A stretch of 64,000 nt of DNA from Symsagittifera roscoffensis (Eukaryota; Xenacoelomorpha; Acoela; Convolutidae), in contig NC_087063.1 of the NCBI RefSeq assembly GCF_963678635.1, positions 52,531,074-52,595,073 of the forward strand, in the 5' to 3' direction. Position 1 is the stretch's first letter. Every line of letters starts with the position of its first letter. Positions 24,435-35,300 of the stretch are shown in pieces. The notes under the pieces are model-generated. The model was not told where the DNA came from and ran no database searches. It was given only the letters and a program-made list of their open reading frames with translations. The translations under genes and the position numbers were made by a program.

Positions 24435-24738
24435 TTTCTGTCTGTATATTCTTGGATTCCAGATTCAAGTCTTTAAACATGATAAAATTTTGTCGGAACC
24501 GTTAAAGAAAATGAAAGAACAGAAGAAGAACAAAGGGGGCGTCCTTGCTATGGAATCCACTTACAATTCACATAATACACAGTTTGCAAACTGTGCATTA
24601 TGTGAATTGTAAGTGGATTCCGCAACATGGACGCCCCCTTTGTTCTTCTTCTGTTCTTTCATTTTCTTTAACGGATCCGACAAAATTTTATCATGTTTAA
24701 AGTTTTGAATCTGGAGTCCAAGAATATACAGACAGAAA
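24435..24738. repeat. 304-bp near-perfect palindrome (fold-back element)
   Basis: Two arms of about 152 bp meet with no spacer at 24586/24587 (centre CAGTTTGCAAACTG). They match from the centre through GGGGGCGTCC/GGACGCCCCC to CTGTCTGTATATTCTTGG/CCAAGAATATACAGACAG, with only a few mismatches. It would form a long hairpin. It may be a fold-back transposon or a recent inverted duplication. Confidence 0.9.
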
Positions 24739-25138
24739 AATGTCTTTGTATGACTACAGTTCCTACACCACTACAAAAGTCAGCACAAAATCGTTCGCGG
24801 CATCATATGTACCAAAAAGATTCAATTCAATGTTCAAAAAGTGCTTAGATATTTTTAACAAAAACGGAAAAAGCACCTACCGTAGCATCAACAAGTGCCA
24901 ATACCAAGTAACTATGCGTGAAGTTTGCTAGTAGCAAACTGTAAAATAACTTTGCTCGACGTTGGCATGGCTTTTATTGCTGGTATACTAGTTATGATTT
25001 ACAATTTTGTTACACTTAATTCGGCAATTATTGTAAATTCGAATGGAACTCATTTTTAGTACATTTGATGGCTACGTTATTTTTTTTGTTGAATTTGATA
25101 AGGCCTTGCCTTATTAACCACACCTGACTATCAGTTGA

Positions 25139-25430
25139 GATATTTTTGTGACATCTTGGTTAAAACTCAAAGTTAGTGCAGCTTAGATTAAGGGCTGGCA
25201 TTAGAAACAGAGATTTAATCTCAAGTTTTAACTAAAGATTGAGGAGAGGTAGCGATCGTCGAAAAATTAATCGAGAAACTGATTATAGTTAACTTGTGAA
25301 ACTAAGCGTCACAAAATTGCCACTTAATAATTTACGAATTATTTCATTAGTTCGTGATCACTATCTGACCTTGCCTGAATTTAATCAGTTTTGAATAAAA
25401 GACCTCCCGCAGATTAATTTCTTTTTTAAA
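25139..25430 (-). repeat. Copia element LTR (3' side), decayed
   Basis: Shares an ordered series of blocks with 27237-27515: TTAAGGGCTGGCATTAGAAAC, GATTGAGGAGAGGTAGCGATC, AAACTAAGCGTCACAAAA, and CTGACCTTG near the end. The two flank the Copia remnant and are probably its LTRs, strongly diverged. Confidence 0.55.
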
Positions 25431-25439
25431 TATGTATGT

Positions 25440-27200
25440 AACCCATCAAGAATCGACGATGTTGACGCACCTTAGAAGGGCAGTACTGGAGTTCGATTGT
25501 CTCATCTTCCACTCGTTCTCCAGCAAAATGGTTCTTCATATCAATGTGATCCGTTCGCTTCTGAATTGATCGCAGATGTAGAGACTATAAGCTGCTGCTG
25601 TCATTGCTTGCCTTGCAGCTTCAGTTGCATGTTTGGCTGCAGATGATTGCTTCGTAGTGATCCTATTAACTGCGGCCCCTGAATTCTGTAAGCAAAGTAG
25701 TTGACCTTCAGTAAATGACCTTCTTAATCTTTCATCTCCAGCAAAGTCAGCGTCTGCAGATCCATACAGTGTTACACCATCAGCGGCCCCAGTATTGCAC
25801 AGTTACAGATCTCTGCTCCACTCTAGGTTTCGAAGAACCCTTGTTGTAGCCACCATGTGTGCTCTGCCCGGATTCTCACAAAACTGTTCCATTATGAGCC
25901 CAACAACGTCTCTGTAATCCTCAACCTTAATCGAATCCGCCTCTGCTGACCCAGTCCCAGGACCATCCTTCTTTGATAGTTGTGCGCCGACCTTCATTGA
26001 TGTCCACAATGTTTTGCAGTCCGCTAGACAGAAACGCTCCGTCTATGTACCGTAATTGATTCACTGTTACAGACCCAAGTGACTGATTAAACTGCATTCC
26101 CAGGAACCGCGTAATGAGATTCTGTCAGTCATCTTGAATTGTTCGGAGGGAAGGCCTCTTATCTTGTCGACTTCCTCATAACTTCTCTAATAAAGATGTC
26201 GCTTAACCAAACATGCAAAGAAATTATTGCGTCAGCTTTTCGCATCATCGTGAAGAAACAAAAAGTGTTGCTGCTTCTAGTAAAACCCTCATCAAGTAGG
26301 AACAGCGTCGGGTGCCGGTCTCTTACTGCCTGCCACAGCACATAGAGACAATTGTACCAAGCGTCCGTGGTTGCCATCGTTGCTGAACACCTCTGTTTGC
26401 CCCATGTACATCGTATCTTTTGGAGGAGACGTGAGGTAGGCTGATGTAACATCTTTCTAATGATGTAAAGCTAATTTTGCGCCTCCACCCCTTATGTGGT
26501 TGTTTTGTTTTGGATTGAAAGGTCGGAGCAAGCGTTTCATTAAAATCAAATCCTTCTAACCGCTCTTAAAACTGTTCACTTCACATCTGGATTTGAACCG
26601 CTCCATTTTGAAATTGAGTCTCATTTCTCTTTACAGCATGAACCTTTTGTCCAGGAATAATTTTTCGAGGTTGTGGCTTATCAAGAAGTATCCACAATCC
26701 GATGGGTTTTAGACTTTTGTCCTTCAAATATATGGCTACTAGCCACTGCTCTTTTTCACGTCCAGCACTTTCTCAAGCTGCCCTACTAGTGTGACCACTG
26801 TCGGCTTCTTTACAGTGCAGAATTTCTCTTGAAGCCGCTGACAGGCCTTGGGCCTATCGCTGAATCCATATGTACTCACGCAGTCGTTCTTTGTGATCAT
26901 GAAAATGGCGTTGTTCAGCACAAGAGCTCTGTGGAACCATACTGTGTTTCGATTGTCTTACCTCTGCTGGGGTAACTGCTCAGACCTGCATCTTAGTTTC
27001 GTCTTGGGCTGCCAGCTGGTCAGCATTCGGACACTCGAGGAGAGTAGACTCAGCTTCCGGCAGACAACCAATGGCCATTACTAATCTGAACAGGCCGTCG
27101 GTGCGCACCGGCGCTACAAGTTTCAGGAAAATGATGAAACCCGCAATTATCAAGTCCATCGTTGCTAAAGGCCGCTAGCTGAAGGTCAAAAACTCGGACA
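25440..27200 (-). pseudogene. Copia retrotransposon remnant (RT and RNase H)
   Basis: On the minus strand, 25650-25800 reads YGSADADFAGDERLRRSF followed by KQSSAAKHATEAARQAM. This is the Copia RNase H signature (ADWAG-RRS, then the TEAE region). Upstream, LSKKDGPGT near 25980 and the FLGMQFNQSLGS-like frame near 26100 match the Copia RT-RNase H connection. Near 26540-26640 a KAVKRNE-ETLAPT-like stretch corresponds to the RT entry. Stops and frame changes are frequent. Gag and integrase are missing, so the copy is internally deleted as well as mutated. Confidence 0.7.
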
Positions 27201-27236
27201 GACAACAAAATGAAATTAAATTTAGATATCTAGGCC

Positions 27237-27515
27237 CATAACACATTTAACTCTAACTTAGAGCAACTTTGTTAGGACTAAGGGCTGTTTTTAGAGACTG
27301 ATTTTGAATATGTGGTTTCAAGTGAGGATTGAGAAGAGGTATTGATCGTTGAAGGACGAACAGAGAAAGTAACTAAAATGACTTGACAAACTAAGCATAA
27401 CAAAAAAAACCGGTTAGTTTTTCGCTGACTGATTAATTAATTTGTGATTTCAAGTTGATTTTGTCTAATTTTAATCTATTTAATTAATCTGTCTGACCTT
27501 GGAATATTCTGACCT
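27237..27515 (-). repeat. Copia element LTR (5' side), decayed
   Basis: Counterpart of 25139-25430: GGACTAAGGGCTG, GATTGAGAAGAGGTATTGATCG, AAACTAAGCATAACAAAA and CTGACCTTGG. The large divergence between the two indicates an old insertion inside GT43 intron 1. Confidence 0.55.
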
Positions 27516-27617
27516 CAACAACCTAGACGTGAATCCAAAAAAAAATAAGAATCCAAAAATCCTCCTCACAATCTGTTGAAGAAACAATTGAATCCTCTCG
27601 TCACCTCATAACTATAC

Positions 27618-27808
27618 CTGGTGTTTTGTTCGACGGGTTCCGTCCAATTTGAGTGGGTTGTCGTCAATCGCAGTTTTTGTGCCGATTGCATAGCATATTT
27701 TGACTTTGCATAATAATGGCGAAGTAAACTTGAATCGTCTAACAAGCTGATGAAAGCAGTAACACAAACCAATGAAAATACAACAATATAACGAAAGTTC
27801 TGATTCAT
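27618..27808 (-). CDS. GT43 glucuronosyltransferase, first coding exon (signal anchor)
   Basis: Starts MNQNFRYIVVFSLVCVTAFI, a short cytoplasmic tail followed by a hydrophobic segment at about residues 6-22. This is the type II signal anchor usual for Golgi glycosyltransferases. A short stem with an N-glycosylation site (NWT) follows. The exon gives 63 codons plus two bases and ends at ACCAG|GTATAG. Those two bases complete a codon with the first base of the exon at 8147. No other candidate first exon was seen. The ATG is preceded directly by TTAACATTCAG after a T-run, which looks like a splice acceptor, so a separate 5' untranslated exon is likely. Membership in the gene rests on phase and topology, not on conserved motifs. 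Confidence 0.6.
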
Positions 27809-27909
27809 CTGAATGTTAACTACGGTAAAAAATCAAATTGGATCAACCGTAAAATCTCCCTTTTAAGTGACCTACCGGAGATTGTCCTCCCGGTAAAGGT
27901 ATGATAGTT

Positions 27910-28039
27910 GGGTCCCTATAAAAACAAGTAGGAAAGAAGGCCCGCCAGTTTTATGAAAATTTCAAAAATGCACGAAAACTGCCCGAAAAATTAATAGGGC
28001 ATTAATTTTCTCCAGTAGCCATCTAGATTTTAGGGACCC
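27910..28039. mobile_element. MITE with GGGTCCCT ends, copy 1
   Basis: Begins GGGTCCCTATAAAA and ends TTTTAGGGACCC, a terminal inverted repeat of about 12 bp in a 130-bp element. The same ends occur at 63106-63316. Confidence 0.55.
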
Positions 28040-28440
28040 ATCTACCAATAGAAACCCATCTAAACTTGTATCATCCTCCCCATACAATAATAATTCTGAA
28101 TTAAGTCTGAAAACTAATCCTGTATGCATTTCATACAAAAACTCTAAATTTCACTATTTTGACATATTTTTATATCAATTTGTATTTTGATGGACTACAA
28201 AACTAATTAAACCGACTTTTGAACTCAGTAAAATGATTCTGAAAAAGTCAATGCAGTTTATAAGTTTTGTTATAAGTTTTGCTGAAAAGTCACTGCGATC
28301 TATCAGTTTTGCTAAATCGATGGCAAAACTGGTTCTGAAAAGTCACTGCGATTTATAACATGCAAATTGTGAAGATCGAATTCAGCAATTTTCGGAACTT
28401 GTTTGATAAGAAAGAATTCTAATATTATCATTACATGCTT

Positions 28441-28485
28441 TGGCGCTTCTGGGTGGGCTCGAACCACCAACCTTTCAGTTCGGTT
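28441..28485 (-). pseudogene. tRNA-Asn 3' half with CCA
   Basis: On the minus strand this reads AACCGAACTGAAAGG, TTGGTGGTTCGAGCCC, ACCCAGAAGCGCCA. This is the anticodon-stem 3' side, T arm and acceptor of an animal tRNA-Asn (GTT), followed by CCA. The 5' half is missing. Eukaryotic tRNA genes do not encode CCA, so it probably derives from a mature tRNA by reverse transcription, as in a SINE or a primer remnant. Confidence 0.55.
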
Positions 28486-29559
28486 GATCCAAAAAACTTT
28501 TCAAGAACGTGCTTGAAGATTTAGCCTAATATTTGATAAATTAATCAAGAAGCGGAAAAATAGCCTTCATCTAATGGCATGAGTAAATTAGTCAATAAAT
28601 TTTAGATTTGCTGAGAAAGAAGAACAATTTTTAACTATACTGAAGAGCAAAAATGAGATGTGAATATATTCAGTTTGTTGAGGCCGAAGTGGTTATATTG
28701 TTTCTGGAACACTTGTGAGCAACTAATTTGCACAATCTTAAATCAAATCAATATTCTATCTTCAATTTTTAAAAACCTTCATAGTAAAGTGTTATTTTTG
28801 TAATAATTAATTTCTGTAATAATTAATTTTAGAAACAGATAATGAGAATTTTCTAAACAAAAATTTTTTGCTGCTAGACACTTTTGGGTGAAAGTAAATT
28901 TGCAATTGGGAAAAGGTAAAACGCACACAGTTTTGCTCTGGCCTTTCAGTTATTTCTTTTCGCCTGTCTTTTAGAACATGGATCTCCTTTCAATCTCTAG
29001 TGTTCTTAGCCCAACATAACCCAAATGTTGCTATTTATGCCCATTCTTGCCTTTGTTGTTTGATTCGCCTAAAGGTGAATAAGACGAAAAAAAAAGATTT
29101 TTCTTTTAAGCTAAGAATGTTGCTTTACACCGAAATAAGAATATCGGCTTATTTATCAGCTCAGTGCCGTTTTATAGACTTTTACCCGATTTCGTCATGC
29201 ATATTCACTATAGTAACATATTCGCTATAGCGCTATTTTGCGCACAATATTTCTTTCCCAGCCTGAGTAAAACTGAATACTATAGCTGCAATAAAGGGTA
29301 GTGGTTTGCACAAGATAATGCCTTTGTATATAGCTACATGCGCACGGTGAAGAGTGGGTAAAAATCAACCCTTTTTCGATTTGAAGAAAATGCGGTGTAT
29401 TTCTGCTGCCTCGTTTTACTACCTATGAGTGGTATAGACTATTGAGGGACTTGCGGACATGAATTTGCGGCAGCGTAACTTTCAAAGTTTGCATTTCGGG
29501 GTTCAATTGTGATAGAAGGGTCCCTCTAAAAACCAGCTATGAGAGGAGAGGTCCTTCAT
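28486..29559. other. No gene recognised
   Basis: AT-rich sequence upstream of the first GT43 coding exon. A 5' untranslated exon and promoter could be here but cannot be recognised. Confidence 0.35.
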
Positions 29560-29850
29560 CGTTTTATTGTTTCGACTTTCGAAGAAAGAGGCGGAGTTTT
29601 TGTGCTCGTTGTTGGTTTTTGTGCTCCTGACAAAGTTCTATTTTTTAACTAGAACAAATTTTTTGGCGGAACTTCCTTATAACATCTCAAATTTAATGAG
29701 CCAAACTTAAAAAGATATTGCACCATCTATCTTCAAAATGATATTTCACCGTAGATACCTTTTCAAGAAAAAAATGGGCATGAAAAAAGCCAATTTGGGA
29801 TCATTAACTCAAATCTATATTCAAAGATATATTCAAATCTGCACGCGTAA
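29560..29850 (+). repeat. R1-family repeat, decayed forward copy
   Basis: TTCGACTTTCGAAGAAAGAGGCGGA, TTTTTGTGCTCG, TTTTTAACTAG and CAATTTGGGATCATTAAC follow the R1 order. CTGCACGCGTAAGTGA corresponds to the ACGCGTAAGCGG block. Confidence 0.45.
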
Positions 29851-30252
29851 GTGACCTGCTCCAGGAGTCTTTGAGAATTGAGATTAAGCTCCAGGTATCT
29901 TCCGGGCATCCTAGAGCTTTGAAGCTACCACCGACTTGTAGACAGTTTTGAGGGCTATATAGACTGTTTTTAACTGCAAAAACTGATTTTGGTGTTGATT
30001 TCCTGAAAACTTCACCTGAATCATGAGTCTTTTCCGTTAATTGTTCAAACATCAATTTCTCCAAGCAGGAAAAAAGTTTTTGTAAAAGCACACAGAATCC
30101 GGGTAGCCCTGGCTATAAGCTGACCGCAGATACGGACTGATACTTGTAGAGAAAATTTGTTTTGAAAAAACTAACTCCAATTTAGGGCTGACAAAAAAAA
30201 GTTAGGACGATAACGTTTCAAAAAACGATCGGATCGAAAAAGTTGAAAAATC
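29851..30252. other. Unrecognised stretch left of the Gypsy element
   Basis: A 95-codon minus-strand open frame (29804-30091) runs through a slightly GC-richer stretch. It resembles no family I know, so I do not call it a gene. The last bases before the LTR are CTAT, the target-site duplication. Confidence 0.3.
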
Positions 30253-30256
30253 CTAT

Positions 30257-30666
30257 TGGAACCTGATCTAAACTATATTTTATGATTGGATAAATTAAAT
30301 GTTTTACCAATGTAAAGTATTTAATATTAACCAATCATGATCCATCAAACTAACAACCCACTTATTTGTAAGTGCTGAAGTTACTTGTAATTTCAGCACC
30401 AGAGAGATTTGAATTTAACTTAGAAATTAGTTGGACTCTCCCGAGCACTTCAGCAACCGCAATAAACCAGTATACCCTAGATCTATTGAGCCTAGCAGAG
30501 ACTAGTTAAACAACCTGAGACTAGATAGTATAAGAGTAAGATTAGGATCGGTATTAGACTAAGAAGTTGCACGAATCTATCCGGCCGAAAATAAGATAGC
30601 GTGACGAGCAGACGGTGTACCCTATCCGAAATTACTCTATGAGTTAACCACATCGGTCCTAACTCA
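30257..30666 (+). repeat. 5' LTR of Gypsy element
   Basis: Begins TGGAACCTGATC and ends GTCCTAACTCA, so it has TG...CA ends. It matches 48764-49173 base for base by eye, with a constant offset of 18,507. No clear TATA box was found; TAGTATAAGAG inside it is a weak candidate. Confidence 0.97.
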
Positions 30667-30690
30667 TCTGGTGCGACCATAAGTCTCGAA
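30667..30690 (+). promoter_or_regulatory. Putative primer-binding site
   Basis: Two bases after the LTR comes TGGTGCGACCATAAG, which starts with the TGG needed to pair with a tRNA CCA end. It predicts a tRNA ending CTTATGGTCGCACCA. I could not match this to a standard animal tRNA from memory. Confidence 0.6.
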
Positions 30691-30753
30691 CAAGACCTTA
30701 ATAGCTTAGAATTAACCAAAATAGATTAGAAATTAGACAAAAACATTTACAAA

Positions 30754-30987
30754 ATGTTATACGACAATAATTTAATCGAAATGTCTCTACGACTCAATAG
30801 ATCAGAGCCAATATTCCGAACCATAACAGAACTACCCGGAATTGGAAGAAGACCTCGAACCAGAGACGACATACGACAAAGTAGAAACTTGCCATATAGC
30901 TATATGATAGTTAGGCAAAAACCAGAACAAACTTTTATATTTAGAATACTACTAGCAATGAATTTAGATTTTCATTTGCAAACATAA
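30754..30987 (+). CDS. Small leader ORF (77 codons)
   Basis: First ATG-started frame of notable length after the primer-binding site. The product is basic (PGIGRRPRTRDD) with no known domain. It might be an upstream ORF, the start of a spliced product, or chance. It lies more than 900 bases before ORF1 with stops between. Confidence 0.3.
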   Translation: MLYDNNLIEMSLRLNRSEPIFRTITELPGIGRRPRTRDDIRQSRNLPYSYMIVRQKPEQTFIFRILLAMNLDFHLQT

Positions 30988-31920
30988 AACCTTGAAGTTA
31001 ATCTTCAAAATCATTTCAGGCGCTAAACAAAATTATTAATATACAATAACGATTGATAAAAAGATCTCAGATCGTTTTCCTAAAATTCTGCAGTAATATA
31101 CAAAACATGTTTGAAAAATATTTATTGAAAAATAAAAAATAAAAATTAGTAGCATGACAATAAATGGTTAGTAATCATAAATCATCCTGTTGTTCCAGCT
31201 CCATCATCTAAAACATAACAGCAATCATAAACCCACTAATATCATCAAAACACTAAATCTTTCCTTTACACACATTTAAAATTTTATTAAAACTTAAATT
31301 CACTTAATTTTAAAACCAGATCATCAAGGCTTATCCTTGGATCTTAAATCATTTTCTACTTAATTAAATTTCAAATTTGATCATCAAGGCTTATCCTTGG
31401 ATCAAACAGAACAACTTTGTTCTCCCCCACCCACTTAATTAGTGTCTAACGACCTCAAACGTCGATTCACTACCCAACCCTTTCTAAAGACCTAAGACTA
31501 ATAGAAATTTTTAAACAAAACTAATCATTCAAATTAGGATAAACAGTGAAGAACTTCGGTTATTCATCCTTCACTTGACCCCCCCTCTTACCAGACCCAG
31601 GATAAATCTTAGACTTAGTAAGTTTAAAATAGTATCTAACGAACTACTCGCGTTCTAATTATACCTGAACCTTGTGGATCGATTTACTATTCTCCAACCC
31701 TTGAACACAATCACTACCCCTAAGTAAGATTAAGTAAGTTAACACCTTAACTTATACTAGCCACGAGAAAGTAAAAAATCATTCTTCGGAATCGATATAC
31801 TTTTCTCTCCAACCCTGAACAAACAGACCCAGGTTAAGCTAACCAAAAAATCGTAAGAACTAACAGTTTAAGAAAATAGAAACCATTTAACAACCCTTTG
31901 CATCCGTCATCCTAAACCTT
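30988..31920 (+). other. Structured leader of Gypsy element
   Basis: A non-coding leader rich in inverted repeats. It contains two tandem bulged hairpins (31319-31403), AGTGAAG pairing with CTTCACT near 31547-31575, and GAGAAAGTA pairing with TACTTTTCTC near 31765-31807. Three degenerate stretches each end with CCAACCCT. This would be the expected place for packaging and translation-control signals, which is inference. Confidence 0.55.
31319..31403 (+). repeat. Two tandem 25-nt bulged hairpins
   Basis: The same 25-mer occurs at 31319-31343 and 31379-31403, exactly 60 bases apart. Each copy folds as GATC-(AT)-CAAGG / loop CTTAT / CCTTGGATC: a 9-bp perfect stem with a 2-nt bulge. The sequence between the copies is not repeated as strictly. 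Confidence 0.85.
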
Positions 31921-32388
31921 ATGTCATTTAAAAACCTAGGAAATAAACAAACAATCGTTTTACACAATTGTGAAATAGATAACAAAAAATACGACCTTGT
32001 AATCACACCTCATACACAAACAGTTGGATACATTCGAACAAAACGACAAACACTAAAAAGAAAAATAATAACGAAACAAAGACAAATAACACGAAAAAGA
32101 TTTTCAAAAAATCGAAACGCATTTTCAGAATCAGAAACCAACAGTTTAGACGAACTTTACAAACTAAAAGAATCAATAGATAAAAATTACCCACTTCACG
32201 ATCAATTATATTTTTCTGACTCAGAAACAACTTCAAATTCATCAAAAAGAGGAAAAAGAAGAATAAAAAAGCAGTACAAACACAAACCAGTACATTTATA
32301 CAATTGGAATCAACCAATTCGACACATTAATAATTACATATTAACAGTCATCGAACGAAAAAATGAGCTCAACGCACACTCCAGGTGA
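31921..32388 (+). CDS. ORF1, small basic protein upstream of gag
   Basis: A 155-codon ORF starting MSFKNLGNKQT. The middle (about residues 40-67) is highly basic (KRQTLKRKIITKQRQITRKR), followed by an acidic/serine stretch (SFSESET-like and FSDSETTSNSSK). A second basic patch (KRGKRRIKKQYKHK) follows near residue 110. No known domain is recognised. The basic clusters could bind RNA or act as nuclear localisation signals, as in small regulatory proteins of complex retroviruses; that is only an analogy. Its last 26 bases overlap the gag start in another frame, so translation of the two may be linked. A good splice-donor consensus (CCAG|GTGAAG) lies at 32384, within the overlap. Confidence 0.7.
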   Translation: MSFKNLGNKQTIVLHNCEIDNKKYDLVITPHTQTVGYIRTKRQTLKRKIITKQRQITRKRFSKNRNAFSESETNSLDELYKLKESIDKNYPLHDQLYFSDSETTSNSSKRGKRRIKKQYKHKPVHLYNWNQPIRHINNYILTVIERKNELNAHSR

Positions 32389-35300
32389 AGAAACTCCAGA
32401 TGATGATGAAATCTTTCCTTTTATAGTAGACGCAGATACTGATAGAGGACAACACATATTTTGTCAAAATTTACTCGTAAATTTATTTGAACCCGGAATT
32501 AGTCCATGTAAAACAGAGTTCCCAGATGTAAAAATCAAAAGACAAATCATAGACCACTACTTAAAAGATATATGCAACATAACACAACAGTATGGAATCT
32601 ACTCCATAGAATTCACCTCACCAAACCATAATAATAGAAAATATACAATTCAAACAGACGATCTTGATTTAGAATTTTCAAAAGTTTTTTCAGAATATAT
32701 AAAAAGCATCCAATATCATAACTCACAAAGAGCAAACTCCATATTCACCAATGAAGTTTTCGCAATAATATATAGTTATATTTCAATATTAGAAAACGAA
32801 ATCCCAATAACAAATGTCTCACCGACAGAAACATCTAAACATTTAAGAGTACGACATGAAATCACACTACTCTCAAGTTATTTAAACATCATTAAAGAAA
32901 ATTTCACGAAAGACGACGTTTCACAACATACAAAACACGATCTACAAAAAATTTTGGCATGGTTCATAATAGATTATTTCACCCACAATATTGATTTAAT
33001 TGCACAAGCAAGAAAAAATTTTAGACCCCAAAACTCGAACGATGATACCGCTATCACAGAACAATCAGATTATGTTTGGGACCCCGAATGGTCTCATCCA
33101 GCATTTATAAGCTTCCCACAATCAATCTCAAGTCAAGCAATAAGTACGATATCTTACATAAGAGATTATGTAAAAGTAATACCATTAACCATTGATGCAA
33201 CACCATTAAACTATAATACATTTTTGCCCGATACACAAAATAATAGTTTAAACTCTACAGTTATACACAATGAAAACCTCAATGGAACTAGGAATCTTAC
33301 TCAACAAGATATCCAGACACCATCACACTTCATAAATGAAGAAATTGTACACACAACAACTACACAACAAAGTATTTCACCAATACGCCCAAATTTAACA
33401 ACACCAAGAAATACAAATCCTTCACAAACACAGGTAACCTTACAATCAACCGTTAAACCTTCGGTTGCCCCTAAATATTCACATATGGATTACCAAACAT
33501 ACAGACCCATGACAATACCATCAAAAACACGCAAAACATTCACTAGAAACAACTTTGCAGACCATAATTATAATTATACACATCCATCAAAAACATATAA
33601 CCAACCACAAAGAAATTTTAACCAATATACAAGATCTCGAAATTGGGATAACCCAATGACCCAACCTAATTCAATAAATTTCCAAACAAATCCTCCACAG
33701 GATCACAGTGAAAATTACCCATTTTTTCAACAAAATAAAAATAAAAAACAAACATCTTATCAAATGGATTATTTATCCTCAGATGATGATTTCTTACAAC
33801 CAGATATATTTGCACCAAATACTCAAGAATATCGTAGACAAGGAATACAGAGAACACGTACAAATCATAGAAATTTTTCTCCACAACCAATAGATGCACA
33901 ACATCAACAACCAATTCAACAACAAAATTTAATTAATACACAATCTTTTCAACCAATTCAACAACAAAATCCAATGACTGCACATTCGTATCAAGCATCA
34001 CAAATGCAAAATGAAATACCACTCCCATATTATCTCCAACAACATGAAATAACAAGAAACCAACTTTCGAATTTTTCTCAAATGCCAAATGCAGCAGAAT
34101 CATTACAAATGACAATGAATCCATACCTTATGGGTGGATCATCAATAACATCAAACAAACCTTTAATGGTTTTCACAGGAACAGACCCTGAATATTCTGT
34201 AGAAGATTATCTAAATGCAGTAACAGCAAACCTGATTTTAAATATAGGACCTGAACCAATTAATACGCCACTACATCAAAACTGGATACATCGACGCACA
34301 GCGTTAATACAAACAACCTTAGATGGCGCAGCCCAAAAATGGTTTTCAGTACTACCTCTAGAAATAAAATCAAACTGGAAAAGGTTTACACAGGAATTTT
34401 CAAAAATGTTTGACTCCGAAAGAAACAAACAACAACAAAGAGTTTTATGTAATGAAATTCGCAGATTACCAAACGAAACCATCAAGCAAATAGCAGTACG
34501 AATCGAAACACTAGTTCGAAAAGCATATTCATTAAATACACACGACTATAAAAACACAAAGATGACAGAAATCTTAATGATGACCTTAACACCACAATTA
34601 AGGAAAATAGCAATAAAAAAGAGAGCATCCCATCCTTCTTCAATTCGAGAACCCGATTTAGATTTTCGAAAACTAGTAGACAAATTAGAACAAGCAGAAA
34701 TCACGATGAAACTAGAAGAAACGGAAAATCTGAAATTACAATACGTTAATAGAATTGAAACGACTCCCACTAATATTAATAATATACAGGAATCAGAGAC
34801 AGACCTCGTTGAAAAAATCACTGAAATACTCAATATTTATGAAAAGAACCCAAACTTTAAAGGCAAACCATCTTTCAAAAAATGGTGTAATTATTGCCGA
34901 CGATACGGACATAGTATTTCCGAATGTAGACAAAAACAGCAAGACAATCAAAATAAACCTCAAAAATATAAAGAACCAAATAAATCATTCTATCAATACA
35001 TGAAAAAAGATCAAAATCTACCGAACAAAACAGTCCACAGCAACAACAGTTCAGGAAAACCACTCCCGAACAATACAAATTATACAAGAAATCAATCACC
35101 ATATAACTCAAGTTATAGAGGAAGATCGCCAGAACGAAGAAATACACAAAATTCATCACAAAATCACTACAATAGACCAAATAGTAGAAGTAACTACTCC
35201 AGATCAAATTCAAATACACAACGATTTGTTTCTAGATCTACTTCCCAATCAAGAAATAACTACTATCCAAACAACCAATCACGAAATTCATCATACAATA

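Larger units (their letters stand above)
8148..27617 (-). other. GT43 intron 1 (19.5 kb)
   Basis: The interval between the donor CAG|GTATAG after exon 1 (27618) and the acceptor before exon 2 (8147). Both exon ends are in the same phase. It is filled with R1 and R2 repeats, the dead non-LTR element, minisatellites, the 304-bp palindrome and the Copia remnant. A missed small exon inside it cannot be excluded, but none is needed to keep frame. Confidence 0.65.

Noticed and set aside
29804-30091. 95-codon minus-strand frame as a host exon.
   Set aside because: No recognisable domain, no firm splice sites at both ends, and part of it lies in a decayed R1 repeat.
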